From: Skermanella stibiiresistens SB22
GTDB taxonomy: Bacteria; Pseudomonadota; Alphaproteobacteria; Azospirillales; Azospirillaceae
Direction of reading: 5' to 3'
Assembly (NCBI RefSeq): GCF_000576635.1
Contig: NZ_AVFL01000017.1
Span: 104,362-168,361 of the forward strand
DNA: 64,000 nucleotides
How positions within the stretch are numbered: the stretch's first letter is position 1; the number at the start of each line of letters is the position of its first letter. The notes beneath the pieces are model-generated. The model was given only the letters and a program-made list of their open reading frames with translations, was not told the DNA's origin and made no database searches. A program made the position numbers and the translations under genes. Positions 54,302 through 62,744 of the stretch are shown here, piece by piece.

Positions 54302-54434
54302 TGCCTGAGGCAATCAGGCAGCACTCCCGTACAATGGATCCCCAGATCAAGTCCGGGGATGACGGAAAAGGGGTGATTCTTCTCTTAACCAACCCTAAAT
54401 CGTCATCCCCGGACTTGATCCGGGGATCCACTGT
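54302..54434. repeat. inverted pair of palindromic repeats
   Basis: TGCCTGA-N5-TCAGGCA (54302-54320) is followed by two 34-base units in opposite directions (54331-54364 and 54401-54434), which match at all but two bases. Each unit is itself a palindrome around ATCCCCGGA and TCCGGGGAT. The unit (GTCATCCCCGGACTTGATCC) is a type common in alphaproteobacterial genomes. A decayed relative is at 58577-58676. It could act as a terminator for nearby transcripts, but no T-run follows. Confidence 0.8.
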
Positions 54435-54686
54435 GCCAAAGCGCCGCGCCATAACGCTGAAAACCAAATCTACATGCGTAAAAGATTGATCCTGTTTCAT
54501 TTGCAGAACTTCATGATTTTACTCGATATTCAACACATGAAATGCACGAATAATAGAAAGTCATAAATACAATGCTAAGTTTCTACAAGTAAATTTCCCG
54601 TATTCACGATTGCTATACCACTCTTCCGCAACCCTACCTCACGGACGCTCGGCATCGTGCGCATCATCAGGGGTGGAGACGGGACC

Positions 54687-55724
54687 ATGGTGGAAACAAC
54701 ATCGACGACGAACAGCGGCGCTCAGATCAAGTGGGGTGGATCGGGCGGCGACGTGATCGTGGCGAGCGACAAGGTCATCTTCGATTGGGTGCCGGCCGCT
54801 GGAAACTCCAACCAGTGGAGCGAAACCTTCTACGGTTCAAGGTATGTCTGGGACGAGCAGTATCAAGAATATGTCTATCAGGACTATAGCTGGAGCAACC
54901 AAGGCTCCTCGCCCAGCACGGCATTCGGTAGCGTGGCCTTCGACACTCCGATTTACGGCCAGACCTTCCAGGAAGCGCCTGTCGAGTTCATGTTCAGCAA
55001 TTCGCAGGAAGGTCGGCATTGGACACAGACGCTGGCGACCCTGGACTATCCAAGCCAATGGATCTGGAACCCGGACACCGGCAAGCTCGATCCCAACTAC
55101 GCCGGTACCTCTCCCGATCACCACAACTCCTTCATATACTTCAATCCCGACGAAGTCGCCTCGACGTTCAACTATTATGATTACAGCTCCTACCAGTCGG
55201 AAGCCGGTCACTGGGCCGTGCGCCAGACGGGAGACCTGACCGCGTTCGGTGGAGCCGGAAACGACCGCATTTATGGCGGCACCGGCAACGACCGCTTGTT
55301 CGGCGAGGCCGGCGACGACGAGATTCACGGCGGTTTGGGACCCTCGTACCTCTCTGGCGGCCAGGGCAAGGATGTCCTGATCGCGGGTGTCGGCTCACAG
55401 ACACTCGACGGTGGTTCCGGTGCCGACACGTTGGTCGACGGCACCGGAAACACCATCATGATCGGCGGTTCCGGCGCCGACACCTTCGTGTTCAAACCGG
55501 CTGCCGGCGGTTCGGACAAGATCCTGGACTTCAACCCAACCTACGATCACATCCGCCTCGACGCCAGCCCTGGCCTGACCAGCGCCGAAGCCGTCCTGGA
55601 GCGCTCGACCGACTTGGGCGGCAGTACGCTGATAGAACTGGCGGACGACCATACGGTGCTGCTGATGGGGACTGATCTGGCGCATTTGACGACGCGGTCG
55701 GACGCCGTGTTCCTCTTCACGTGA
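54687..55724 (+). CDS. RTX-type calcium-binding protein, probably secreted
   Basis: 345-aa protein. The N-terminal 185 residues are rich in Tyr, Ser, Trp and Gln and I do not recognise them. Residues about 185-280 carry glycine-rich RTX nonapeptides (GGAGNDRIYGG, GGTGNDRLF, GEAGDDEIHGG, GGSGADTLV, GGSGADTFVF) that bind calcium, several of them imperfect. The C-terminal 65 residues are the usual unstructured secretion signal region for type I secretion. No type I secretion genes lie nearby. ATG at 54687 follows GGAGACGGGACC. Confidence 0.85.
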   Translation: MVETTSTTNSGAQIKWGGSGGDVIVASDKVIFDWVPAAGNSNQWSETFYGSRYVWDEQYQEYVYQDYSWSNQGSSPSTAFGSVAFDTPIYGQTFQEAPVEFMFSNSQEGRHWTQTLATLDYPSQWIWNPDTGKLDPNYAGTSPDHHNSFIYFNPDEVASTFNYYDYSSYQSEAGHWAVRQTGDLTAFGGAGNDRIYGGTGNDRLFGEAGDDEIHGGLGPSYLSGGQGKDVLIAGVGSQTLDGGSGADTLVDGTGNTIMIGGSGADTFVFKPAAGGSDKILDFNPTYDHIRLDASPGLTSAEAVLERSTDLGGSTLIELADDHTVLLMGTDLAHLTTRSDAVFLFT

Positions 55725-55757
55725 CGGGGCTTCAAAGAAGTTTTCCGTAAAAATCTA

Positions 55758-55835
55758 GTAGGTCGGATAGAGCGAAGCGGCATGCGACAAGCAGGCGCGT
55801 CTATGTCGGATGCCGCTTCGCTCTATCCGACCTAC
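55758..55835. repeat. REP-like palindromic element, copy 2
   Basis: Two 32-base arms (55758-55789 and 55804-55835) are reverse complements with one mismatch, around a 14-base loop that starts AGCAGGCG like the loop in copy 1 (18452-18533). The arms are related to those of copy 1 with a few substitutions. It lies 33 bases after the RTX gene, where it could end or stabilise its transcript. Confidence 0.85.
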
Positions 55836-56025
55836 AACAACCCATAAATTCCTTGTAATACACAAGCTGATATAGGATAAAGCTTTCATCATCTGACGGC
55901 GAATAATTCTAAAATCGATTATTTATTTTAACAAAGGACGAACATGAAAAATGAGTGCATGAACTAGGCATCTGGCGGTGCCACGCCCGGCGGGAGAGTG
56001 ATACCAAGGTGGATGGCCCAAGCAA
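55836..56025. other. AT-rich gap
   Basis: No gene is supported. The region is AT-rich near 55836-55950 and separates the repeat from the 3' end of the TIR/NB-ARC gene. No further TPR units of that gene are seen beyond its stop. Confidence 0.5.
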
Positions 56026-57939
56026 TCAACGCTCGTGAAATCTCGAGGGCAGGACCGTATTTGTGAAGCGCGATAGCAGTGCTTCTGCCACCAGCGCCCG
56101 CGCTCCCTCAATGTCACCGCGCGCAAAAAGGGTCGCGGCCAGATTGTTCATGCTGGCCAGTGTATCGGGATGCTCAGGACCGAGTAGAGTTTTCCTCGCA
56201 TTCAAGGTCCTGCCGAAATCCGTTTCAGCCTCCACATATGCCCCCCGTTCAAGATTGAAATATCCGAGCCAGTGCAGCAGCCTAGATGTTTGGGCGTCCA
56301 AGGGATCCCCAGTCAACGCGCGGGCATGAGGGATCAGTGGCAGCAATCCGAAGTGGTTGCGGATATCGTCTGCGTCCTCCATCCGCTCAACCAACGCCGC
56401 CACCGCCGCGTCGCGCAGTCCAGGTGGTGGTTCATCTCCGTGGAAGCGTATGGTGCGGCTGACAAGGACATGGACCGACACGGTATCGGCGCCGTCGTCA
56501 CCCACGATGTGCTCAGCCAATGCTTCTCCCGCCGCAGCCTCGACGGCGAGGATGGCGTCATCGTCCGCGAGATCCGCATCACCCGGAAGTCGGGCGAAGA
56601 TGCTTGTCACCAGCGACAGGGGAATCGGCGCCGGTGCCAGCAGGGTGGCCAGATGCAGCAGACGCAAGCCGTCGGCATCCAAGCGCTCGATGCTGTCCAG
56701 CAGGGTCGTGGCGATCTGGGGAGCGTGGCCAGTCGGCAATTCACCCGCCAATTTGGCGGCCAACTCCATGGCGTCCCGGTCTGGATGGCGTAGGCGCGTC
56801 AGGAAGCCCTCATAGCCCAGCTTCCTCACGGCGGCACCCGCCGCGTCAACCGCCAGTGCGTGGTTGCCCAACAGCGTCAGGATCTCCCCCGCCGCTTTGT
56901 CCTCCGCGCCGGGACGCGGAGCGCGGCGGCTGGTCAGAAGTTCCAGCGCCTCATCATCCGACAGCACGCCCAGCCGATAAGGCGTGCCCGATCCGTCCAG
57001 CCGGGTGTTGCGGGTTGTGACCAGCGTGGCGCCAATGGCCGTCGGGGCGCTCCAGGCGTTCAGGTCAGCGGCGGTGGCGTCCGGCGGCAGGTCGTCCACG
57101 ATCCACAGATAGGCGGGCCGCGCCGCCAGCGCGCCCTTCAGCATTCCCGCGACGGCATCCGGCCCCAAGCCAGCCGTGCCAAGCCCCAAGCTGCCGGCGA
57201 TACGCCCAATCTGGCTTCCAAGGTCCTGCCCCTGGACGGCGCTTAGCCAGAAGACGCCGCCCGGATAAGCGGCGCCAAAGCGGCGGGCGTATTCCTCCGC
57301 CAGCAGGGTCTTGCCGATGCCACCCATGCCCTGGAGCAGCACCAGACCAAGGCCACCACCGCTGACCATGGTGATCTTGCTCCGGGATAGGCCGGTATGG
57401 ATTTTCCACATGTCGGGGAAGCGGCCGACGAAGTGGTTGGAGCCCGCGCGCGGGTTGCCGCCGTGCCAGAGAGGGCCGCCGAGAACCTGGATTTCCCCGA
57501 ACTCTCCCACCAGCCCATCCAGCCCCGCCGCCACCCGGTGAGCCAGTTCGACGGCCCGGCCAGCGCTCGCGTCGATGAACTTGTTGCCGATGATTTCCGC
57601 CGGCTGGAGATGCCCAACGCCCGTCTCCGGGTTCAGCACCACGACGCGGCGTTCCACCGCCCGGCCATCGGGCACGTCGCGCTGGGCCGCGATGATGGCC
57701 GATGTCAGTTCCCACTGGCAGGCGCGGCGTGTCGGATAGGTCTTCGAATACCACGCCACCAGTATCCGCGAATGGCCGAGCCCGGTCACGACCCGCTCGG
57801 TGATCGACCGCGCGTCGGCGATCTCGGTCTCATAGTGGAAGACCTTCAGCCCCCTGTCCCTCAGGGCCTCCACGACCGGCGCTGCCGTCGCACGGTCGGC
57901 GTGGGCGAGGCTGAAGAAGATATCGTAGCTCTCGCCCAT
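56026..57939 (-). CDS. TIR/NB-ARC (STAND NTPase)/TPR protein, NLR-like
   Basis: 637-aa protein with three parts. (1) A TIR domain, residues 1-130, with YDIFFSLAH and the probable NADase glutamate E77 in ACQWELTS. (2) An NB-ARC-type STAND NTPase with Walker A GMGGIGKT (204-211), Walker B LWIVDDL (278-284) and LVTTRN. (3) A short TPR part from about 555 with LGPEHPDTLASMNNLA. Such proteins are bacterial NLR-like anti-phage sensors: target binding drives assembly and NAD depletion. Only about two TPRs remain, so the sensor may be truncated. ATG at 57939 is chosen for GGAAG upstream; 57954 also possible. The gene stands alone. Confidence 0.88.
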   Translation of the reverse strand: MGESYDIFFSLAHADRATAAPVVEALRDRGLKVFHYETEIADARSITERVVTGLGHSRILVAWYSKTYPTRRACQWELTSAIIAAQRDVPDGRAVERRVVVLNPETGVGHLQPAEIIGNKFIDASAGRAVELAHRVAAGLDGLVGEFGEIQVLGGPLWHGGNPRAGSNHFVGRFPDMWKIHTGLSRSKITMVSGGGLGLVLLQGMGGIGKTLLAEEYARRFGAAYPGGVFWLSAVQGQDLGSQIGRIAGSLGLGTAGLGPDAVAGMLKGALAARPAYLWIVDDLPPDATAADLNAWSAPTAIGATLVTTRNTRLDGSGTPYRLGVLSDDEALELLTSRRAPRPGAEDKAAGEILTLLGNHALAVDAAGAAVRKLGYEGFLTRLRHPDRDAMELAAKLAGELPTGHAPQIATTLLDSIERLDADGLRLLHLATLLAPAPIPLSLVTSIFARLPGDADLADDDAILAVEAAAGEALAEHIVGDDGADTVSVHVLVSRTIRFHGDEPPPGLRDAAVAALVERMEDADDIRNHFGLLPLIPHARALTGDPLDAQTSRLLHWLGYFNLERGAYVEAETDFGRTLNARKTLLGPEHPDTLASMNNLAATLFARGDIEGARALVAEALLSRFTNTVLPSRFHER

Positions 57940-58308
57940 CGTGGTCTTCCGCATTTAGCAAGGATCGTCAACTGATACGCGCACGATAGCGGTTCTCCCG
58001 TCCACAAACGAGAGAAAATGTCCAAAAAATGTTTCGAAAATTCCGCATCGGCATTGACACGCGGGGGAATTCAACTGACACACCGCCCGCCAAACGTGTC
58101 CCGTGGCGGCCGAGCCCCGAAGTGGGGACTTGAAAGCCCGGCCTCACCATAGATGCCCACTGTGAAGGCAAAACATCCATGGCTAACCAACTCACTACCA
58201 CAAACGGAGTGTCCGCGCTCCGTTCATTGTTACCCCCGCCGCGACGATCATATCCCTCGTAGCGGGGGGGAACCCGGTCCAGCCTTTCCATCCCGCGGGG
58301 GTAGCGTC
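57940..58308. other. intergenic region of about 370 bases
   Basis: No gene is supported. The right of the TIR/NB-ARC start (57960-58070) is somewhat AT-rich and probably holds its promoter. No other signal was recognised. Confidence 0.45.
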
Positions 58309-58530
58309 ATGCCCACACCCGCACGCTTCGAAGCCCGGTTCGACATCGGGCTCGGGGATATCCGCGTCTCCGGCTCCGACGGCTCCACGCTGACCGACGC
58401 CGACGCGGTCTGCCTGGGCGCCATGGTCGGCGAGGTCCTGGACGAGATGGACCGGTGCGGCTTCGATCCGCATTCCGCCCATTTCACCATCGCCCGCCGT
58501 CCGGACGGGGAGGGCGCTCCGGTCCGATGA
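58309..58530 (+). CDS. small hypothetical protein, 73 aa
   Basis: Unrecognised small protein. It starts at the ATG at 58309 with a weak GGGGGT site. It has strand-like segments (ARFDIGLGDIRVSGSDG) followed by a helix (AVCLGAMVGEVLDEMDRCGF). No signal peptide is seen. Codon use matches the core genome, and the frame is compact, so it may be real. Flanked by the TIR/NB-ARC gene and a decayed repeat. Confidence 0.45.
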   Translation: MPTPARFEARFDIGLGDIRVSGSDGSTLTDADAVCLGAMVGEVLDEMDRCGFDPHSAHFTIARRPDGEGAPVR

Positions 58531-58576
58531 AGGCCGGATGGTCGTCACCTCAGGGGGCAGCGCCTTTTTCGGCCTG

Positions 58577-58676
58577 CCCGGACTTGATCCCATGAGCGCT
58601 ACCGTAACGAACGTCTGAGGCGATCAGTCAGGGCTTCTATACAATGGATCTCCGGATCAAGTCCTGAGAAGACGGA
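58577..58676. repeat. decayed copy of the 54302-54434 repeat
   Basis: CCCGGACTTGATCCC near 58576, then CTGAGGCGATCAGTCAGGGC (58617 on) and ACAATGGATCTCCGGATCAA (58641 on) match the arrangement at 54302-54364 with many substitutions. The arms no longer pair fully. The copy is therefore older than the one at 54302. Confidence 0.55.
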
Positions 58677-58758
58677 AGCGAGGCCTTGATATCGCCGTGA
58701 CGCTCATGAATGCCTTGTGCTATCGCCTTCTGATCAAGGCCGCATGGGGACGGGAAGA

Positions 58759-59544
58759 ATGCAACTCGGATTGACGGACAAGGTGGCGCTGGTTCTCGGC
58801 GCAGGTGGCGGCTTGGGGAGAGCCATCGCGCGGACGCTGGCGGTGGAGGGGGCGCGGGTCGCCGCCGCCGACATCGACGCCGGCGCGGCGGAGGTCACGG
58901 CGGCCGCCATCCGCGACGCGGGCGGGCAGGCGGTGTCCATTCCATGGGACCTCGCCGACTTGTCGGCGGTGGCGCCCAATCTGGCGGTGATCGAACAAGC
59001 CTTTGGCCCGGTCGACGTGCTGGTCAACAACACCGGCGGCCCGCCGCCGACGACGGCGGCCGGTCAGGCGCCCGAGCTGTGGACCAAGCATTTCCAAGCC
59101 ATGGTGCTCTCGGTGATCGCCATCACCGACGCGGTGCTGCCGAGCATGCGCGCCCGCAAGTGGGGCCGCGTCATCACCTCGACCTCGTCCGGCGTGGTCG
59201 CCCCGATCCCCAACCTCGGCATCTCCAACGCCCTGCGTCTGTCGCTGGTCGGCTGGTCCAAGACGCTGGCGCAGGAGGTGGGCCGCGACGGCGTCACCGC
59301 CAACATCGTCCTGCCTGGGCGCATCGCGACCCAGCGCATCAGCTTCCTGGACGAACAGAAGGCCAAGCGCGAGGGCCGCGCCGTCGAGGATGTCACCGCC
59401 CAAAGCACCGCGTCGATTCCGCTTGGTCGCTACGGCGATCCCCAGGAATACGCCGACGTCGTGACATTCCTGGCGAGCGAGCGGGCGTCGTACCTGACCG
59501 GCTCCGTCATCCGCATCGATGGCGGCATGATCCAGTCGGTGTGA
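58759..59544 (+). CDS. SDR family oxidoreductase with missing catalytic tyrosine
   Basis: 261-aa short-chain dehydrogenase. The nucleotide site GAGGGLGRA and NNTGG are present. Where classical members have YxxxK, this protein reads ISNALRLSL, so Tyr and Lys are both absent; a Ser-rich STSSG precedes it. The C-terminus GSVIRIDGGM is normal. It may have a different activity or bind rather than reduce a ligand. ATG at 58759 is preceded by GGGAAGA; one 15 bases earlier is possible. Stands alone. Confidence 0.85.
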   Translation: MQLGLTDKVALVLGAGGGLGRAIARTLAVEGARVAAADIDAGAAEVTAAAIRDAGGQAVSIPWDLADLSAVAPNLAVIEQAFGPVDVLVNNTGGPPPTTAAGQAPELWTKHFQAMVLSVIAITDAVLPSMRARKWGRVITSTSSGVVAPIPNLGISNALRLSLVGWSKTLAQEVGRDGVTANIVLPGRIATQRISFLDEQKAKREGRAVEDVTAQSTASIPLGRYGDPQEYADVVTFLASERASYLTGSVIRIDGGMIQSV

Positions 59545-59556
59545 CCGCCGCCGGCC

Positions 59557-59967
59557 TCACCCGAACAGCAGCAGGTTGCGCGGCGGCGCCGATGCCGGCG
59601 CCAACGCCGCCTGCCGCCCGGCGGCGATCTCCAGCGCCAGTTCCACCGAACGGGTCAGCTCCTCCTGCGAGAACGGCTTGATCAGGCAGCCCAGGCCATA
59701 GCCCGACGCCTGCGCCTCCTCGGGATGGGAGGTGACGAACAGGCAGGGGACCCCCATTCCCGTCAGTTCCCGCGCCACCATGATGCCGTTGGTGTCGCGG
59801 GCGAGATGGACATCGACGAGGGCCAGGTCGTGCCGCCGGGACGCCGCCATGGTCAGGGCCGCCGCCGCGTGGGTGGCGGGGCCGGTGACGCTGTGTCCCG
59901 CCTCCTCCAGGTAGAGTTGCTGTTCCATCGCGATCAGCGCCTCGTCTTCCACCAGCAGGATATTCAC
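59557..59967 (-). CDS. single-domain response regulator (REC)
   Basis: 136-aa receiver domain. LLVEDEALIAM carries the acid pair, LALVDVHL holds the phospho-accepting Asp, VTSHP has the Ser/Thr switch and LIKPF the Lys. No output domain is present. The GTG start at 59967 overlaps the stop of the histidine kinase (GTGA), so the pair is made together. This type often relays phosphate or controls the general stress response in alphaproteobacteria. Confidence 0.9.
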   Translation of the reverse strand: MNILLVEDEALIAMEQQLYLEEAGHSVTGPATHAAAALTMAASRRHDLALVDVHLARDTNGIMVARELTGMGVPCLFVTSHPEEAQASGYGLGCLIKPFSQEELTRSVELALEIAAGRQAALAPASAPPRNLLLFG

Positions 59968-61352
59968 CGCGGCACCGTCACGCGAAAGGCCGCTCCCAAG
60001 GGTGTCGGCGGTATTTGCAAGGTGCCGCCGATCTGCCGGGTCAGGGCGGTGATGATCCGCATCCCCAGCGTCTTCGATTTGGCGGCGTCGAAACCGGTCA
60101 CCAATCCCGGCCCCTGGTCGCTGACCGTCAGCGTGAAACCGCCGGGATCGCTCCGCAGCGAGACGTCGATCAGGGCGGGATTGAGCGCGCGGTGCTTGAT
60201 CGCGTTGGTGATCAACTCGTTGGTGATCAGCCCCAGCGGGGCGGCCTGGTCGATGTCGACCTCCAGTGCGTCGGCCTCCAGGCGGATGGCGCAGACGCTG
60301 TCGCCCGAGGCTTGGACCAGATCGTCGCACAACTCCCGCAGGAAGGCGGTGAAATCCAAGGTGCTGAACTTGTCGGACTGGTACAGCCGGTGGTGGACGC
60401 GGGCGACCGCCGAGATCCTGTCCGAGGCGTCGCGCAGCAGCGGCTTGGCCGGGCTGTCGCCAAGGCCGGCCATCTGAAGGCTCAGCAATCCCGACACCAG
60501 TTGCAGGCTGTTCTTGACCCGGTGGTTGATCTCGCGCAGCAGCACGGTCTTGTCCGCGACCGCCTGTTCCAGCGCGTCCCGCGCGCGCCGCCGTTCGGTC
60601 ACGTCGCGGAGGATGCCGGTCACGAAGGTGCGGTCCTCGCTGCGCCACTCGGCCACGGACAGCTCGAGGTTCAGCGGAACCCCGCCGCGTCCACGCCCGA
60701 TCAGCTCGATCGGCGGCGCCGAGGCCTCCCGCGAGGCCAGCGCCTCGGAGCCGCGCGGCCAGCGGGAGCGATCCTCCAACGACAGCAGCAACCCGATATC
60801 CTGTCCGACCGCCTCCGCCGAGGTCACGTCGAAGATGCGCTCCGCGGCCCTGTTCATCCATTGCAGCGTACCGGCGGTGTCGGTCGTGACGATGGCGTCC
60901 AGGGCGGTGTCGACCACGGCGCGGTACTTGGCGTCGCGCCGCTCGCGCAGCAGGCGTTCGCGCTCGACCGTCACCGTCACGTCCCTGACCTGGATCAGGC
61001 ATTGGCGGCCTTCCGGGGCGATCAGCGGCCGGATCATCAGGTCGTGCAGCAGCGGCCTACCGTCTGGAAGGTGGAGCGGCAGTAGGGCGGAATGCAGCGA
61101 GTGGGTCAGCACGCTGGAGGCGCCGGCCTCGAGCGCGTCGTCGATCGCGTCGCTGAACCGGCTGTCGGCCAACGCCGGGAACGCCTCCCAGATCGACTTG
61201 CCCATCAGCGTCGCCTTGGAAACGTCGGTGGCGCGCTCCATCCAGGCGTTCCAGATCTGGACGCGGTGGTCGGCGCCCAGGATGACGACGCCGGAATCAA
61301 GCGCGTCCAGCACGAGGCCGCTGTTCCGGATGGAGTCCGACGCGGGGCTCAT
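59964..61352 (-). CDS. HisKA_2-type sensor histidine kinase with two PAS domains
   Basis: 462-aa soluble kinase; no membrane helix. PAS-like domains lie at about residues 10-120 and 140-255. The phospho-acceptor region is REINHRVKNSLQLVSGLLSLQ in two adjoining parts, the HisKA_2/HWE form; the ATPase domain has LITNELITNAIKH and DQGPGL. Such kinases sense light, redox or ligand through PAS. The start overlaps the CheC stop, and the REC gene follows, so it is part of the chemosensory operon. Confidence 0.92.
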   Translation of the reverse strand: MSPASDSIRNSGLVLDALDSGVVILGADHRVQIWNAWMERATDVSKATLMGKSIWEAFPALADSRFSDAIDDALEAGASSVLTHSLHSALLPLHLPDGRPLLHDLMIRPLIAPEGRQCLIQVRDVTVTVERERLLRERRDAKYRAVVDTALDAIVTTDTAGTLQWMNRAAERIFDVTSAEAVGQDIGLLLSLEDRSRWPRGSEALASREASAPPIELIGRGRGGVPLNLELSVAEWRSEDRTFVTGILRDVTERRRARDALEQAVADKTVLLREINHRVKNSLQLVSGLLSLQMAGLGDSPAKPLLRDASDRISAVARVHHRLYQSDKFSTLDFTAFLRELCDDLVQASGDSVCAIRLEADALEVDIDQAAPLGLITNELITNAIKHRALNPALIDVSLRSDPGGFTLTVSDQGPGLVTGFDAAKSKTLGMRIITALTRQIGGTLQIPPTPLGAAFRVTVPR

Positions 61353-61996
61353 TTGCCGCCTTCGAGCCCGTCGATGTAGTCCCGCACCAGCGCCTTGACC
61401 GCGCTCAGCGACGGGAAGTCCATGAACAGGGCGATGTAGCCGTTGATGTTGCGCGCCCGCACCGCGAAATCGATGGTCAGGAACAGCACCAGCTCCGCCG
61501 GATCATTCTCCTTGGCGCCCAGCAGCACGACCTGGCTGCTGCCGCGCATGACGCGAGGCAGGGACATGTCCAGCGCCTGCTTCAGCATGTTCGCCATCAC
61601 GACGAGGCAGCCGTTCAGCACGACATTGCCGACCTCGGCGAGAGCCTCCTGCTCCAGGTCGACGATCTCCTCCAACGACAGCGGGCCGTCCAGGATCGTG
61701 CGCACCAGTTCCAGGCTCTTCGCCTCGGGGAAGATCAGCAGCGCCTGACCGGAGAACGAACCGCGGAAGTCCTGCCCAACCGCGACCAGCCCGCTGTTCT
61801 CGCGCGCCGACAGCCATTCGACCGCTTGGTCGCGGGTCATGATCTCCATCCGGGGAACCGAAAGGTTGACCTGGTCCTTGACCATGCGGCCCAGGTTCTT
61901 GGCGGCGCGGCTGACCCCGATGTTGATGATCTCGGTCAGGGCGTCCCGCTCCAGGTCGGTCAGCAGCAGGGGGCCGCCGCCATCCTCCGGCGTCAT
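61349..61996 (-). CDS. cheC: CheC-type CheY-P phosphatase
   Basis: 215-aa protein with two copies of the active-site helix typical of CheC (ExxN): LTEIINIGVSRAAKNL (about residues 20-35) and LAEVGNVVLNG (about 118-128). CheC removes phosphate from CheY and may aid receptor adaptation. The order in this operon, with CheY, STAS and CheA upstream, supports the call. Overlaps its neighbours on both sides by ATGA. Confidence 0.9.
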   Translation of the reverse strand: MTPEDGGGPLLLTDLERDALTEIINIGVSRAAKNLGRMVKDQVNLSVPRMEIMTRDQAVEWLSARENSGLVAVGQDFRGSFSGQALLIFPEAKSLELVRTILDGPLSLEEIVDLEQEALAEVGNVVLNGCLVVMANMLKQALDMSLPRVMRGSSQVVLLGAKENDPAELVLFLTIDFAVRARNINGYIALFMDFPSLSAVKALVRDYIDGLEGGK

Positions 61997-62376
61997 TTGG
62001 CGACCCGCCGCAGCTTGAGGACGGCCCCTGACAGGAAGGCGTTCAACATCTCCTCCGCCACGGGTTTCTCGACGAAGGCGATGTCCAGCTCGCGGGCGCG
62101 GGCCAGGATGGCGTCCTGCGCGTTGGCGGAGATGATCGCCATGGGCATGTCCGGATTGGCCGCGCGGATCTCCTCCGCCAGCGACAAGCCGTCCCGTTCC
62201 GGCATGTTGAAGTCGATCAGGCCGATATCGACGCTGTCGGCCGCCATCTGGTCGATGGCCTCGGCGGCGTTGGCCGCCTCGACCACCCGCCAGTCGGCCC
62301 GCGTCTTCGCCAGCATGCTCTTGACGACCATGCGGGCCAGTTTGCTGTCATCGACGACAAGTACGGTACGCGGCAT
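61993..62376 (-). CDS. CheY-like response regulator
   Basis: About 127 aa, a single receiver domain. TVLVVDDSKLARM has the acid pair, GLIDFNMPE the phosphorylated Asp, ISANAQ the switch residue and VEKPV the Lys. The frame could start at 62376 (ATG) or at a GTG nine bases earlier, closer to AGGAG. It is probably phosphorylated by the CheA at 62741 and dephosphorylated by CheC. Confidence 0.92.
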   Translation of the reverse strand: MPRTVLVVDDSKLARMVVKSMLAKTRADWRVVEAANAAEAIDQMAADSVDIGLIDFNMPERDGLSLAEEIRAANPDMPMAIISANAQDAILARARELDIAFVEKPVAEEMLNAFLSGAVLKLRRVAK

Positions 62377-62501
62377 CTGTGACACTCTCTCCTGGCGGAC
62401 GGCACATCCCGCCGGATGGGAAGCTTCGGGGTCGGATAATGCAGTTCCGGACCGCTGGTTTCCAGATGATTGTGGCGGTGCGGCAATTCCGCTGATGTTT
62501 C

Positions 62502-62744
62502 TCAAGGGTCGCGGCCAAGTATCGGCGCGATCCATTTTTTGAGGAAATCTCCCTCGGGCACCCCGCGCGTCACCGGACGCACCGCCAAAAGCACCTGAAC
62601 CAGCGAGGTGTGGAGCTGGACGCAGCCTGACCAGTCGACCGCGGCGCCCGGCATCGCCAGCAGGGCGTCCAGCAGAGGCTCGGCCTCGTCCACCGGGCAG
62701 TCACCCTCCAGGATGACGACTCCATCAAGCCGGCGCACGGTCAT
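62502..62744 (-). CDS. STAS-domain-like protein
   Basis: 80-aa protein with the STAS-type pattern: a short strand (VVILEGDCPVDEAEPLLDALL in two pieces), the VDWSGCVQLHTSLVQVLLA strand-helix pair that resembles the anti-sigma antagonist core, and a C-terminal basic tail. The usual phospho-Ser of antagonists is not clear. Start overlaps the CheA stop (ATGA). In a chemosensory operon it may act as a docking or output partner. Confidence 0.75.
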   Translation of the reverse strand: MTVRRLDGVVILEGDCPVDEAEPLLDALLAMPGAAVDWSGCVQLHTSLVQVLLAVRPVTRGVPEGDFLKKWIAPILGRDP

